DNA of 64,000 bases, from NCBI RefSeq assembly GCF_010015445.1, contig NC_053114.1, forward strand, positions 17,154,224-17,218,223. The letters run 5' to 3'. The position numbers were made by a program, and so were the translations under genes. The notes beneath the pieces are model-generated. The model was given only the letters and a program-made list of their open reading frames with translations. It was not told the origin of the DNA and made no database searches. Positions within the stretch are counted from its first letter, which is position 1, and every line of letters begins with the position of its first letter. The DNA comes from Perca fluviatilis. Taxonomy: Eukaryota > Chordata > Actinopteri > Perciformes > Percidae. This document shows, piece by piece, positions 38,966 to 60,608 of the stretch.

Positions 38966-39903
38966 AAACGCTTCTGTAATGTGTAAAAGACTGGTTTCTG
39001 ATATGAACGTGTTCACACACAGACACCCCGCTGTGTAAAACCCATCCGCTTTGTATGCCAGTAATGGTTGAGCCCATTATGTTTCAACGTGCACGTCAAA
39101 GACACTTTTGTTCTGTATCATAACCTCCACTGTTACTCAGATCATCATGGCTTCTTATCACCTGCTGAACAAATGTTTCCACCTGTTATATTTTTGACTC
39201 GTGAACAATCCATTTGTAAAAAAAAAAAAAAACTAACCGTTGTGACAACTTGAGTACATTTTTATTTTTTATTTTTTTTTTTTGCGTATTTACAACAATC
39301 ACATTTCACACATTTCGTTGTTTCCGGTGCCCAAACGATTGATTTTGTCACGCTGTAGTCAATAACTTAAACACATGACCTGTGATGGTGGAGGGAGGTG
39401 GCGTTTGCATCCGGGATTGTCTGGTAAACACACCTAATGTACAAGCACTGGTTGCAAAAACATTCATAGATGGGTGTAAAAAAAAAAAAAGCGCGCAGCA
39501 ACATTTCACTGGTTCGGTTATAACGCGAGCACACTAATGCGCAATTACGCACACATAGTCACTTACTGAAGCCTAGAGACACACCACACCTAATGGTTAT
39601 TTAACACGCAGTGCCACGGTGCGCATAATTGTAATATTCTTACACAAAATTAGCAATTACGCGTGAAGCCCAAAACCAGATACAGCTGTTTCTCTATTGA
39701 AATTAGCCACATTACGCAAGCCCCCAAAGACAAGAAGCGCTGATGCAAGTCCCACTTTTCAATGAGCAGAATGGAGTAAATAGTCTTGACGTGATGGTGC
39801 TTGTTCTCATTGTGCTTTGCGACAGGTCTGCTCTCTCACTCCAGAGCCGTGCGCACTCGCGTTACTGTTTGTCATCACTTCATTCTCAAAAGTTCCGAAA
39901 CAA

Positions 39904-40890
39904 TTATCCTCCGTGTATCAGACTTCTCAGTTTGTTCCTGAACTCCTTCCTCATGAGGCAGTAAATAATCGGGTTCAGGCAGCTGTTGGTGTGAGCCAAA
40001 CAGACGGTCAGAGGGAACACATACGTGTGGACTATGTAATAGGCTTTGTCCCAGTTTGCAACGTTCAGTTTGACCAGCACGCTCCACAAGGTGATGGCAT
40101 GGTTCGGCATCCAGCACAGGAAGAAGGACAACACGACGATGGTGATAGATTTTGTAACTTGGCATCTCCGTTTGGGGTTGCTTGTTTTCATAGTCCGATT
40201 GCGAACGAAACGCAGCAGCATTACGTAGCTGATGGACACGATGGACATCGGCAACACAAAGCCAAGAAGTAGCTTCTGTATGTGATAAACTGCCAACCAG
40301 TACTGACCACCAGGAAACCTCAGCAAACAGAGTTTTTCTCCAGTTACGTTGCTGACAGTGGAGAAAATGGACGTGGGCGCAGTCGCCAGAGTCGCCAGTG
40401 TCCAAATGATTGCGCAGGTCCATTTGGCGGGACAGGACTTCTGTCTGGTTCTGCTCTTCAGAGCCGAGGCGACTGAGCAGTAGCGGGTCACACTCATGGC
40501 AGTGAGAAAAAACACGCTGGCGTACATGTTCATCACGGTGACCGAGAGGATGATTTTGCACATGGCGTCTCCAAACGGCCAGCTGAAGTCCAGCGCGGTG
40601 TCCACGGCCCAGAAGGGCAGAGTGAGCACGAACTGCAAGTCCGTCACTGCCAAGTTGAGCACGAACAAGTTCACCGTGGACTTCTTCCTCTCTTGTTTGA
40701 CCCTGATGAAGAAGATGACCAGCAGGTTGCCCATCAGACCCGCAGCGCATACAACAGAATAAACAAGGCAGATGAGGAACCTCAGAACCGGGCTCCCGTC
40801 AGCGGTCACGTCGATGTCCTCCAGGTTGCTGAAGCATTCCCGCCCCATCAGTGACCCGTTCAAACAAACGCTCTCGTTTTCTTCATTCAT
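39904..40890 (-). CDS. rxfp3: Relaxin-3 receptor-like GPCR (RXFP3/RXFP4 group), intronless
   Basis: A class A G-protein-coupled receptor of the plasma membrane; the group binds relaxin-3/INSL5-type peptides and usually couples to Gi (family knowledge). Complete in one exon, 328 residues. A TGA lies in frame 15 nt upstream of the ATG. Seven hydrophobic segments lie at about 36-61, 73-96, 110-132, 155-175, 203-225, 246-268 and 284-308. Marks: NLAVTDLQFVLTLPFWAV in TM2, a Cys111-Cys188 pair, TRY at 135-137 in place of DRY (as in RXFP3), SVASALK after it, CWMP at 259-262 and NPIIY at 306-310. N-glycosylation sequons lie at N5, N11 and N181. The tail is very short (about 18 residues), unlike the long mammalian RXFP3 tail, so it may be one of the fish rxfp3 paralogues or an RXFP4-like copy. 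Confidence 0.9.
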   Translation of the reverse strand: MNEENESVCLNGSLMGRECFSNLEDIDVTADGSPVLRFLICLVYSVVCAAGLMGNLLVIFFIRVKQERKKSTVNLFVLNLAVTDLQFVLTLPFWAVDTALDFSWPFGDAMCKIILSVTVMNMYASVFFLTAMSVTRYCSVASALKSRTRQKSCPAKWTCAIIWTLATLATAPTSIFSTVSNVTGEKLCLLRFPGGQYWLAVYHIQKLLLGFVLPMSIVSISYVMLLRFVRNRTMKTSNPKRRCQVTKSITIVVLSFFLCWMPNHAITLWSVLVKLNVANWDKAYYIVHTYVFPLTVCLAHTNSCLNPIIYCLMRKEFRNKLRSLIHGG

Positions 40891-43194
40891 AATGTCAGCA
40901 GCTCACGTTGGCTACACTTTACACAGATAATCTCGTCAGTGAGGAGTCTATACTTAAAACAGATTAAAACATTTCTGTCCAAATAGAGCTGGATCTTGGA
41001 GTGCCACTTCAGTACATGATGCCATACCATCTAGGCTACTCCGTCTGTGTCCACCCCACCCTGCTGTCCTCTCCCCTCCTATCCTCTCCAACGCGCACCA
41101 TCATCCAACATCACTTCTCTTCTCTGACAGCATGACAGGAATGGCGGGGTTGAGGTGTTTATTGGCGCGCATTAGGACAGATGGCTTGTGCGTAACGCAG
41201 GCTCCTCGGAGCGCAAGGCTTCCCCATCACTTTAAATCCAAAAATAAAAGTGTAGTCAATAATTGCAGATGTTCATGTTATATAAAGCTAGTGTCACAAC
41301 CAGGAAGTCACCCTCTAGAGCTGACAGAGCGTGCGTAATTGGATTTGTATCATCAAAGCAGGGGGGAAAGTTGGATGAAAACGACTGCCACCCAGTGTTC
41401 ATTTCCAAGTGTAACAGGCTGTTAAAAAATGTCAACACGTTCCCCCAGGCCCCATCGTTCCAAATAAGGGAAAACACACAAAGAAATAGCACAATGCATT
41501 TTATTACATCTAAACTTTTCTACATAAACAGGTAACATTCAATAAGTAAACAATGTCTTCCAATGCAGGTAATAAATATTTTTTTTTTTCTCACTTAGTA
41601 TATTTGTACAAACTGACAAGGGTCTACTGTACACCGTCTTCTCCTTGCCCTCCTCGAAAAAGCCTTTTTATGATTTTTCTCGGATTGGAGCCGTGAAACA
41701 GAACCTGTGAATATGTTAAGGCAGTGAGTGCAGATGTCGACTTGAGTCTGACTTTGAGATTATTTCTGTCGTGTAAGACTCTTTATTGGCCACAGTCCTT
41801 TTTTTTTTTTTTTCTTTAATAATAGTACAGCTTTCATTTTCTAAAAAATATATAAATTAATTTATTCTCTCGCTCTGAATCGACACACAAAAAGCATACA
41901 AACGGACATCAAACACCCACGATTGGATCTGAACTTTCAGGTTTCCATACAGACATAATATACACATTGTTGACTTTCCCTTTTATCTATCATTTAGGTC
42001 ATGGCAGCCAAGTGTTGAGCTGCTCGTCACGGTTGCCTGTGGAGATTTTTGAAAACACCTTTAAGAGTAACGACTGATAATAGTGGCCTTATTCCCAGTG
42101 TCCTCACAACTGCAAACACATATGCTGCAGCCAAAAATGCTCTACATATACTCCGCACATGTTCACATCTGTGTGTGACTCAAGTTGGAGAGGAATTGAG
42201 ATGGCAACGGCCCTGTGCTTATCCATCCCTGCATGCAATCTGATATTTTCTAACAAAAAAAAAAAAACTCCCCCAGCTTTTCCCTCGGAAAACTAACAAC
42301 TGTGAACCACAGGGTGGAACTGTGGTCACTTAACTTTATGAACTTGGGAGTTGGGGGAGGGTTTGACTTTCGGCAATCCCATATAGACCCCAGTATGTAT
42401 AGAGCACTTCAACAGAAACACATTCAACGCGGTCCGCTCTCTCACATCATGTGCCTCATCTGCTGCACCGTCTCATGACAAGCGTGGGGAAAGAATCTTA
42501 AATAAATTAAACTGTGTTTGAGAAAACTGTGACCACCTTAACAAGCATCCAAACACTGGTGATTGGTATTCAATTGTTCACTAACACCATGGTTAACTAA
42601 AGGATCAACAGCTTCATCATCGGTGTAGAAAGCCAGGGCGACACTTTATAATGGAGGTACAAACACGCTGTAAGTAAATGCAGAACTAATACATAACATG
42701 AGTCATGGTCATTTGATGCATGAATGAATGCAGGATGGGCCACGAATTCCTCTTCCTCAATATGATCAAGTCACTGTGAGTTCGTGAGAGAACACTCAAT
42801 GGATCAACGGTTAATGAACTCAAAGTTTGGTCGTACGTTAAATTCAGATGCCACCGAGCTAGCTGGAATCCAGTTCCGTGCAGTAGCATCGCTGTTCTGT
42901 TAAAACCACGCGTCGTTGAAATGTCTACTTTTCACAAGCTAAGAAAAACGTGCTTTCTGCTCTGCGACCACACATTTTCACCAATTAAACGGAGCTTTTC
43001 AAGTGGTTTATTTAGCGTAATAAATAGGAGATTTCTCTCAACCCATGAAAGTATCAGGAAAATTAAATTTTAAATGTATATACATTGTTTTCTTTGGACA
43101 GGGATAATAGCAGAGGACATTTCAGACCCATGCATTTGATCAGCCGCTCTGAAAGCAAAGCAGCACCTGTTCTAATAGAAATACGAAGCTGTTT

Positions 43195-43570
43195 TACTCT
43201 ACCGACCAGCTCGATGCTCACGTCAGGGTGCTAACGTGCTCGCAACGCTAGCATGCTAACGTTTATGAGGTATAATGTTCACCATCTTAGTCTAGCATGT
43301 TAGCTAGCTTAAGTGCTAATTATCACTTAACATGAAGTACAGCTAAGGCTGATGGGAATGTGATGAGTTCTGCTGCCTTAAAGTATTGGACAAACCAACA
43401 TTTTGACCTGATGGTGGCACTAGAGGAAGTCTGAGGATCACCAAAGTCAGTAGGACTCATCCTCTGGGGACCATGCATGACGGTGCAAGGTTTCATGGTA
43501 ATCCATCCGATAGTTTTTGAGATATTACATTTGGACCAAAGTGGACCGACTGACTGACCTGATCCATCTG
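43195..43570. repeat. Dispersed repeat between receptor gene and pias1
   Basis: GCTAACGTGCTCGCAACGCT, then GATGGTGGCACTAGAGGAAG, TTTCATGGTAATCCATCCGA and TTTTTGAGATATTACATTTG form a repeat type common in teleost genomes. Non-coding. Confidence 0.55.
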
Positions 43571-45671
43571 TGACCTGCCAACAATACAAGAGATGATTTC
43601 TGCAGCAACACGTCAATGTTATCTGACTAACAGTTTGATTAAAAAAAAAACTGGATTCCAGCTAACTTAATGGTATATAAATTCATGTATAAAGTACCTG
43701 TGAGCTAATCAATAATTGATGATCCAGTAATGCGTCAACTAATCACTTGAACTTACGCCAGTGACGTGTTGAGGAACAGGAATGCAATCCACCCTGAATT
43801 CATTCCTACATTAAATCGCCAGGAGTCATGCCCATATTAATTAGCCGTGTGTTTTTTTGTCCTTATTATTAAGTGTTCCTCCTGTCAGCTCCCAAGAAAA
43901 TACACAGAGGCGTTTCTAGACAAACAACTGAACTGTACCTTTTTTGAGAAATCGCGCTGCTGGCCGAGAAGAATAATAAAAATGCATATTAAATTAAAAT
44001 CATATGACAACATCTCCCGAGTGACAGTGACTCACACGCCCGTTTATGGAAATCCAAACAATTTGTAAAAATATAATAATTAAAAAATAAGAAGAAATAA
44101 CAATTAAAAATAAATAAAATACTGCACAACACAGAAAATACGCAAGACCTGTCCCGGGTCAGTGTGAGAGCCGGGGGGGTTGGTTCCCATGAGAAGAACG
44201 GGGGAATAAAGTTAAAGATGCCAAGAGAAAGGAAAGGGAGGGAAGGAGAGGTCGGGTGTCATTTTGGGTTGTCTCCCAGTTAGTAGCTGACGGACGGGAC
44301 AGGATGTGAGGCGAGAGGGGTTGCTGTCAGAAGCGATTATCTCACGGTGGGTCGGTAATTAGGCTTTAAAGTGAGCTGCCTGTCTAGGACGTCTGAGGGG
44401 GGGGGGGGGGTGGTACTGGGAGGGGGGGGGGGACGCTAGAAGAAAAGGAAAGGAGGAGGGGAAGCGTCACCGGGGAACGTGACCCTGACAACCTCTCGTA
44501 ATTCCCCAAAGTGTGTCCACTCTTAAAATTGTACAATACATTCATGAGCAAACTCAGCTGAATCGAGGTACTCCGCCTCGCTTTGACACTTCCACATCGT
44601 CCACCGACGAGCTCGTAGGGTTCTCAAACTACAGACAGGTCGGTCGTGTATTTTTAAACCAGCTGGCTCTGAGCCCAGTCTGAGTTGGCATGTTGAGATC
44701 TCCCTCTTTCGCTGTGGCACTCTTCATTGCTTTTACGCGAGCAGTTTCCCCAAAGAGAACTCGCTAGATAACACCAACACCGTCAAAGACACTAGTCACA
44801 AGTCAAGTCTTCAAAGCAAGCTTGGGACAGAGGTGGGACAGAGGTTGTGGGTGACCCTTTAAGACATTCTTTTTGAGTCTGAAAACCCAAACATCCCAAA
44901 ACACGCTGCGAAGCATGCACACAAACAGGCACTAGTTTAAACTCGGTCACACGCCATGGACGCCGTCTCTGTAAAAGGCCCGACGATGCTACGACAGCTT
45001 GACCTTCACGGTAAATCCTTTTTAACAGACAAGCAAAAAAAAAAAAAACTAGTGAAACTGAGAAAACCAGAGACAGAAGGACACACAGTTTAAGTGTCTG
45101 GATATCCACCAGCCGAGGATGTGGACACTTGGACTGAAAACAATGTGGCACACAGATTCAACTGCACTCTTGATTATTGTGATAATTTTCATAGGTACCG
45201 TATCTTATTTTTGGCATTGTGCAAAAAAAAAAAAAAAAAAAAAAAGGAAAACTAAAGAAACTCTTCCAGCTCAAAACTGTAAATTGGCGAGTATAAATAG
45301 TCTAAAAGTCTGCATTTCTAAATGCTGAATGCCGACAAAGTCGTGAGTGAAAATGAAAAACCAGAAATGGCTAATCTCCACCTACACACTCCCCACAGCA
45401 TTAACCTAAAGGTCAAAGGGAATGCATATATATATATATATATAATATATTTATAACAGTTTAAATATCATACATAACTTAAAAGCTTCTTAATAAAATT
45501 ATTACGACATGAATAAACTGTGAATTCAGTGTTCTTGTCATTGGACAGAGAAATAATACAATATGAATTTCAAAAATGAGCTCGAAAAAGAGAATTAAAG
45601 TTTCTATTGAAGAAATGCAATCAAAATGTAAAGCTGGATAAAAGAGAAGAAAAAGATAACCACATTGCAAC

Positions 45672-46111
45672 TAGGGTTGCCAAATTCTGGGAATTTTTAA
45701 AGTTGGAAACTTTCCATGGGAAGTAACGGGAAATTTTTTATATTGCTTGTTATAATACTTAGTTAGTCTATAACAGGGAACTTAAATGTAGTTGAAGAAA
45801 AAAAAAGCAGCATAATCTTTGTTAAAACAACCAAATTTAATGCAACTTCAGATGAATGTCTTCCCTATATTCATCAATGATATGCACGCACGCAGTAATC
45901 AGCATAGGCTACTACATACTTGCCAACATTTAGTTTTTAAAATATGGGGTAAATACATAATCCATTGCTATTATTAACCTATGTGTGTTATTTGTATAGC
46001 CCGCTAACCATAGTAAATCAAAATTAGAATGTTTCCAAAATTCCGCAGCTAAACTTTCCATGGAAAGTTTCCGGAAATTTACCGGAAAATTTCCGCCCCT
46101 TTGCAACCCTA
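45672..46111. mobile_element. hAT-like MITE downstream of pias1
   Basis: Ends TAGGGTTGCCAAATTCTGG and CCCTTTGCAACCCTA. The flanking 8-mers ATTGCAAC and ATGCCAAC are near-identical. 440 bp. If the pias1 3' UTR is long, this element is transcribed within it. Confidence 0.8.
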
Positions 46112-46683
46112 ATGCCAACAGGCCTATGTATAATAGAAGAAAAAAAATAAGCCAAAACAACCTCAGTTGTCCACTTAAAAACAGCGATTGGAGCAGCTCA
46201 CTAGACTGAAAATGTCCCGGTTTAACATACAAAAGTAAAAGAGGAAAATATATTTTGTTCTCTGTACACGGTGCCACTCCTCGTCTTCGTAAAAAAAAAA
46301 AAGAGCCGTCCTCCTTTGTGTTTTTGTTCAGGTAGCGTCTCTGCCGCTTGTGCCGGGTTGGTACCAGTATCGCAGTTGCGTGGGTTCACATGCTGGACAG
46401 GTTTCTGATCTGAAGTCAGTATACAAACAGAATGTCCACAGCTGACCCTTTTAAGTGATGTCTCAGTACTGTTCTCAGGTCAGTCTGGTGAAGGGAACCC
46501 TCAGGCCTGTTTATAATATTAATGCTCTTCGTGAGGCAGTCTTGTCATTACGACTCCACAAACGTTTGGAGTTTTATGACTTGGGGCCCAGTCTAGTTTC
46601 TGGATCAAAACTTTACCCTGCAGTCAAAAAGCCTGTTACTGGATTGCAGCTGGACCCAAAGTTTAGCCTTGACTCTTCTCGAG

Positions 46684-56850
<10,167 letters not shown>

Positions 56851-57249
56851 CTGCAGAGAGAGGGAGACAAAGGAAGGAGAGACTTTTTTAATAATTTGGA
56901 AAATGACATACACAAACCAAGTTTTTAATAGGAGAGACTTTTAATAACTTGGAAAATGACATACATGCACCAAGTTTTTAATAGGAGAGACTCTTTTAAT
57001 AACTTGGAAAATTACATACATGCACGTTTTTAATAGCAACTAAATGTGACCCCAAGTGTGTGTGTGCAAATAAGACCAAGCAGTAAACCACTGTTTTAAT
57101 CTACAGATAAGCATGAAACAAAGACAAAAAGTGTGTGGGCACAGCAATGTGAGTGGCTCCTGCATAAACAGCATTCTTGGGTAGACCTTGTAGGCATGGA
57201 ATAAACAAAAGCACCTGTATGTCAAAACTAGACCACCTCACACAGAGGT

Positions 57250-57289
57250 GAAGAAGAAGAAGAAGAAGAAGAAGAAGAAGAAGAAGAAA
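57250..57289. repeat. (AAG)n microsatellite
   Basis: Thirteen AAG units in a pias1 intron. Confidence 0.97.
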
Positions 57290-57477
57290 ATGTGTGTTTG
57301 CTCTATTTATAGGCCCATTGAGAAGTGCTGGAAATAAATAGTACTAACCCAGCCTCCATTAAAGAGACAGCAAGTTTGCAAAGGCAAGAAAAGTGTGTGT
57401 GTACATGTTAGAAGGAGGTTAGCATGAAACAAGGAGTTATGAGGGTTCAAACCTAAGTGTGTTTTGAATTTGTACTT

Positions 57478-57720
57478 AAAGGAATAGTTCAACATTTTTG
57501 GAAAATATGCTTATTCACTTTCTTTCTGAGCGTTGGATGAAAGATGGACTCCACACTTGTGTCTGTGCTCAGGATGAAGCTAGAGGTGGGAGGCTATTAG
57601 CTTAGCTTAGCATAAAGACTGAACTCAAGGGGAACCAGCTAGCTTGGCTCCTGTCCAAAGGTAATAAAATAAAACATAAAAGCACTGCTAAAACTCATTT
57701 ATTAACATGTTGCACTAAAA
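57478..57720. repeat. Dispersed repeat family R4, copy 2
   Basis: Starts AAAGGAATAGTTCAACATTT and runs through TTAGCTTAGCATAAAGACTG and AGCTAGCTTGGCTCCTGTCC to a TTATTAACATG end. Confidence 0.75.
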
Positions 57721-58680
57721 ATGCAAACACTTCATGCCATATCACTTTACTGACACATTTGCAACTATTGACTTTCACTAACGATATTTTTTTTATTCCG
57801 GCTCTGAGAGACAGATAACTTAACGCAGGCTCTGCAGGAAACAATTTTGTTGTATGCAAAAGGGAAACCAACTAAAATCTTCTATGCTGAGCAAAAGCTT
57901 TTAGCATTCACCACAAGAGTGCTCCGCACACCTGCAAGTTAACATAACAGACCAGTGTAACCATTGTTAAAATAGAACTCCTTTTGTGTGTGCATGTTAT
58001 ATTTTGTGAAACATAATTGCCAAATCTCAGTGGGAACCTTTTGGACTGAAGGTTGCATAAGTGAGGTGGAAGAACACTTCCAGAATTGTCTATCTTGAAT
58101 CTTGATTGTTGCTTTAATTACTTAAAATAAATGTTGTGAACTGTCAGTGAGTGACAGCTTGGAACACAAGCAGAGAATCGGTGTGCCTGCATGATCAACA
58201 CACACCAGGCAGGAAAAAGCACATAGAGGTAATTTCTTTCCATGTAGGGCAATGAGGGGGATAAAGTGGATGATTACTGGACCAATCATGTTCCTCCTTT
58301 CATCAGCCTTTCAAACAGACGTCCATTTTCCCAGTAATGACCCCATCTTACCACCCACATGGTATATCATTTGTAAGGCATGTTTCTGTTTCACCATCTT
58401 TGGAGCGGCAGCCTGTGTACTGCAGAACAAAATCATACGCACCAAGTGTGCTTTCGAACAACAGTCTTTCTCCTCTCCGGGCACACAGGCTATAAATAGA
58501 AAGTGCTCTCTCACTCTCTCTCACTCTGTCCTCCCAGCTATCACTCTCCCTCTCCCCCATCATCTCTCTATCGCTCTATAACTCACTCTCTCTCTGGCAG
58601 GCGGATTTGTTTCTGGTGTTTCAATGTGTGTGGTTAGGACAGATATGAGAAGGATTGAAATGAGCTTTGATTGATGTTCT

Positions 58681-58833
<153 letters not shown>

Positions 58834-58894
58834 TACTTTTACCCCAACTCACACACAAACTCCCAAAGTGGCTTCCTTAACTCCAGTGATTTAA

Positions 58895-59012
58895 ATGTCC
58901 CATGGCATGAAAATTTCACTTTATGAGGTTTTAATATGCGTTCCCCCAGCCTGCCTATGGTCCCCCAGTGGCTAGAAATGGCGATAGGTGTAAACCGAGC
59001 CCTGGGTACCTT
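58895..59012. repeat. Family R2 element, internally deleted
   Basis: Begins ATGTCCCATGGCATGAAAA and follows the family to ...CCGAGCCCTGGGTA, then jumps to the right end ACCTTTAA. Only about 118 bp remain of 478. Confidence 0.65.
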
Positions 59013-59182
59013 TAAGATGTATACGCAGTGTTTTTATTTATCTGACACATTGTGATATTAAAACCAAGGCTAGATATTAGACTGTAATCCTGAAACCTGA
59101 CATCAAATGCAAATTTTGCCAAATTTTGCCTGTATTTTACTTAAGCAAAATTATTGTATGGATGCTCATGTTACACAACATA

Positions 59183-59440
59183 AAAAGGAATAGTTTGACA
59201 TTTGGGGAAATGTGCTGTTTTGCTTTCTTGCCAAGAGTTAGATGAGAAGATTGATAACAGTTAAATATGAAGCTCCAGCTAGCAGCCGGTTAGCTTAGCA
59301 TTGCATAAAGACTGGAAACAGGGGAAAACAGCTAGCCTGGCTCTGTCGAAAGGTAACTAAATCTGCTTATCAGCTCCTCTGAAGCTCATTAATTAACACA
59401 TCAGATCTTGTTTGTTGAGTCCAAACTAGTAGTTTGACAT
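59183..59440. repeat. Dispersed repeat family R4, copy 3
   Basis: Starts AAAAGGAATAGTTTGACATT and includes GCAGCCGGTTAGCTTAGCA and AAACAGCTAGCCTGGCTCTG. Same strand as the other two. Confidence 0.75.
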
Positions 59441-60339
59441 TTGAGAAGTTCGGCTGCTTCTGTTAAATAAATAAATAATAGAATTTTGTTTACATTCCTC
59501 AATGTAAAGTATCTTAAAAACTATCATTATGGTATTGTTTTTTTAAAACCATACCCAGCCTTAGTCAAAACTAACAATACTGTCATACTATTTTATCAAT
59601 TATGTACAACAGAGTAAATTTCGAAGTTTACCAGCACTTAAATAAATAAAAACAATTCCTCCACTGACACATGAGCACACTTCACAGCCTATGATTCAAA
59701 TGATCAGAATAGGCCTGATTAGTTCAACCAATCACAATTTAATGTTTAAGAAATCTATCGTCTGCTGAATTAATTTAATGAATATTTGGTAGTGCAAGCC
59801 AAAGGTTATTTCTATTTAAACTGTGATCAAAGAAATAATTTCTGCTTAATCTGAGTGATAAGATTTGCAGAGTTGAGAGATCAAGTACAGCAAAGTACAG
59901 GTTACCAAACTGTAAGCTTAACAGGTACAAATTTTCATTTGTGCCGCTTGCAATCAAATTAATGAATAATAACAGATAGAGTGTGTACGTCTGTGTTGTG
60001 TGTGTGTCTGCGTCTGTTGGCTGCAGTGATTTATGTATGACTATTACTATATAAGACTTTGGTACTGAACATCGAGGTTATAGGATGTGCAATGATAGGG
60101 TACTGTTGCATAATTTGCTGTTATATTTGACATGGTATTATGCAATGGGGCAGTGTGCAATATAGAAGTTATTCACCACAGCATGAGTTAACGGGAAATG
60201 TGCAATCATTATCTAAACATTTGTGTAATTCAAGGGGGAGGCTGTGTTGTTGGGGGTTGTTTGTTCGTGTGTTATTCGTTGTTTATTGAAGCATGAGGAA
60301 ATGTGTGACTATGTTGTAAGTTGGTTAACTGTATGTTTA

Positions 60340-60445
60340 TTGTGTGTTATGCGTGATGTGTCGCCATCTTGTTCTCTCGAGTGCCCAAGACAAATTTCTC
60401 CTATGGGAGACAATAAAGGCTTATCTTATCTTATCTTATCTTAAA
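60340..60445 (+). repeat. LINE 3'-end with (CTTAT)n tail
   Basis: Reads CAAGACAAATTTCTCCTATG then GGGAGACAATAAAGGCTTAT and repeats of CTTAT. A short-unit tail after AATAAAG is typical of fish LINE 3' ends. Confidence 0.65.
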
Positions 60446-60608
60446 GTAAAAAACAGATTCCTCTTATTTTTTTATATAAAAATCAGGGGTTACACGCTAG
60501 TCATCATGATATTAATGCAGATTTGTTATGTTCTAAAACCTGATAAAATCTGCGGTCTTATCAAATATGATGCTTATATACAATAGGTGAAAAAACAAGC
60601 CAGGTATG

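Larger units (their letters stand above)
40906..46683. other. Interval between receptor gene and pias1; part is probably pias1 3' UTR
   Basis: No coding exon recognised. The pias1 3' UTR must occupy the upper part, down to an unknown poly(A) site; a minus-strand AATAAA lies at about 41500-41506. Contains a dispersed repeat (43195-43570), a hAT-like MITE (45672-46111), G runs at 44398-44432 and a short TA run near 45426. Confidence 0.5.

Noticed and set aside
39817..40272. 151-codon plus-strand frame across the receptor gene
   Set aside because: It is the antisense shadow of the GPCR coding sequence, whose minus-strand frame has all class A motifs.
39875..40750. 291-codon minus-strand frame overlapping the receptor
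   Set aside because: It is an alternative frame of the same GC-rich exon and lacks membrane segments and motifs.
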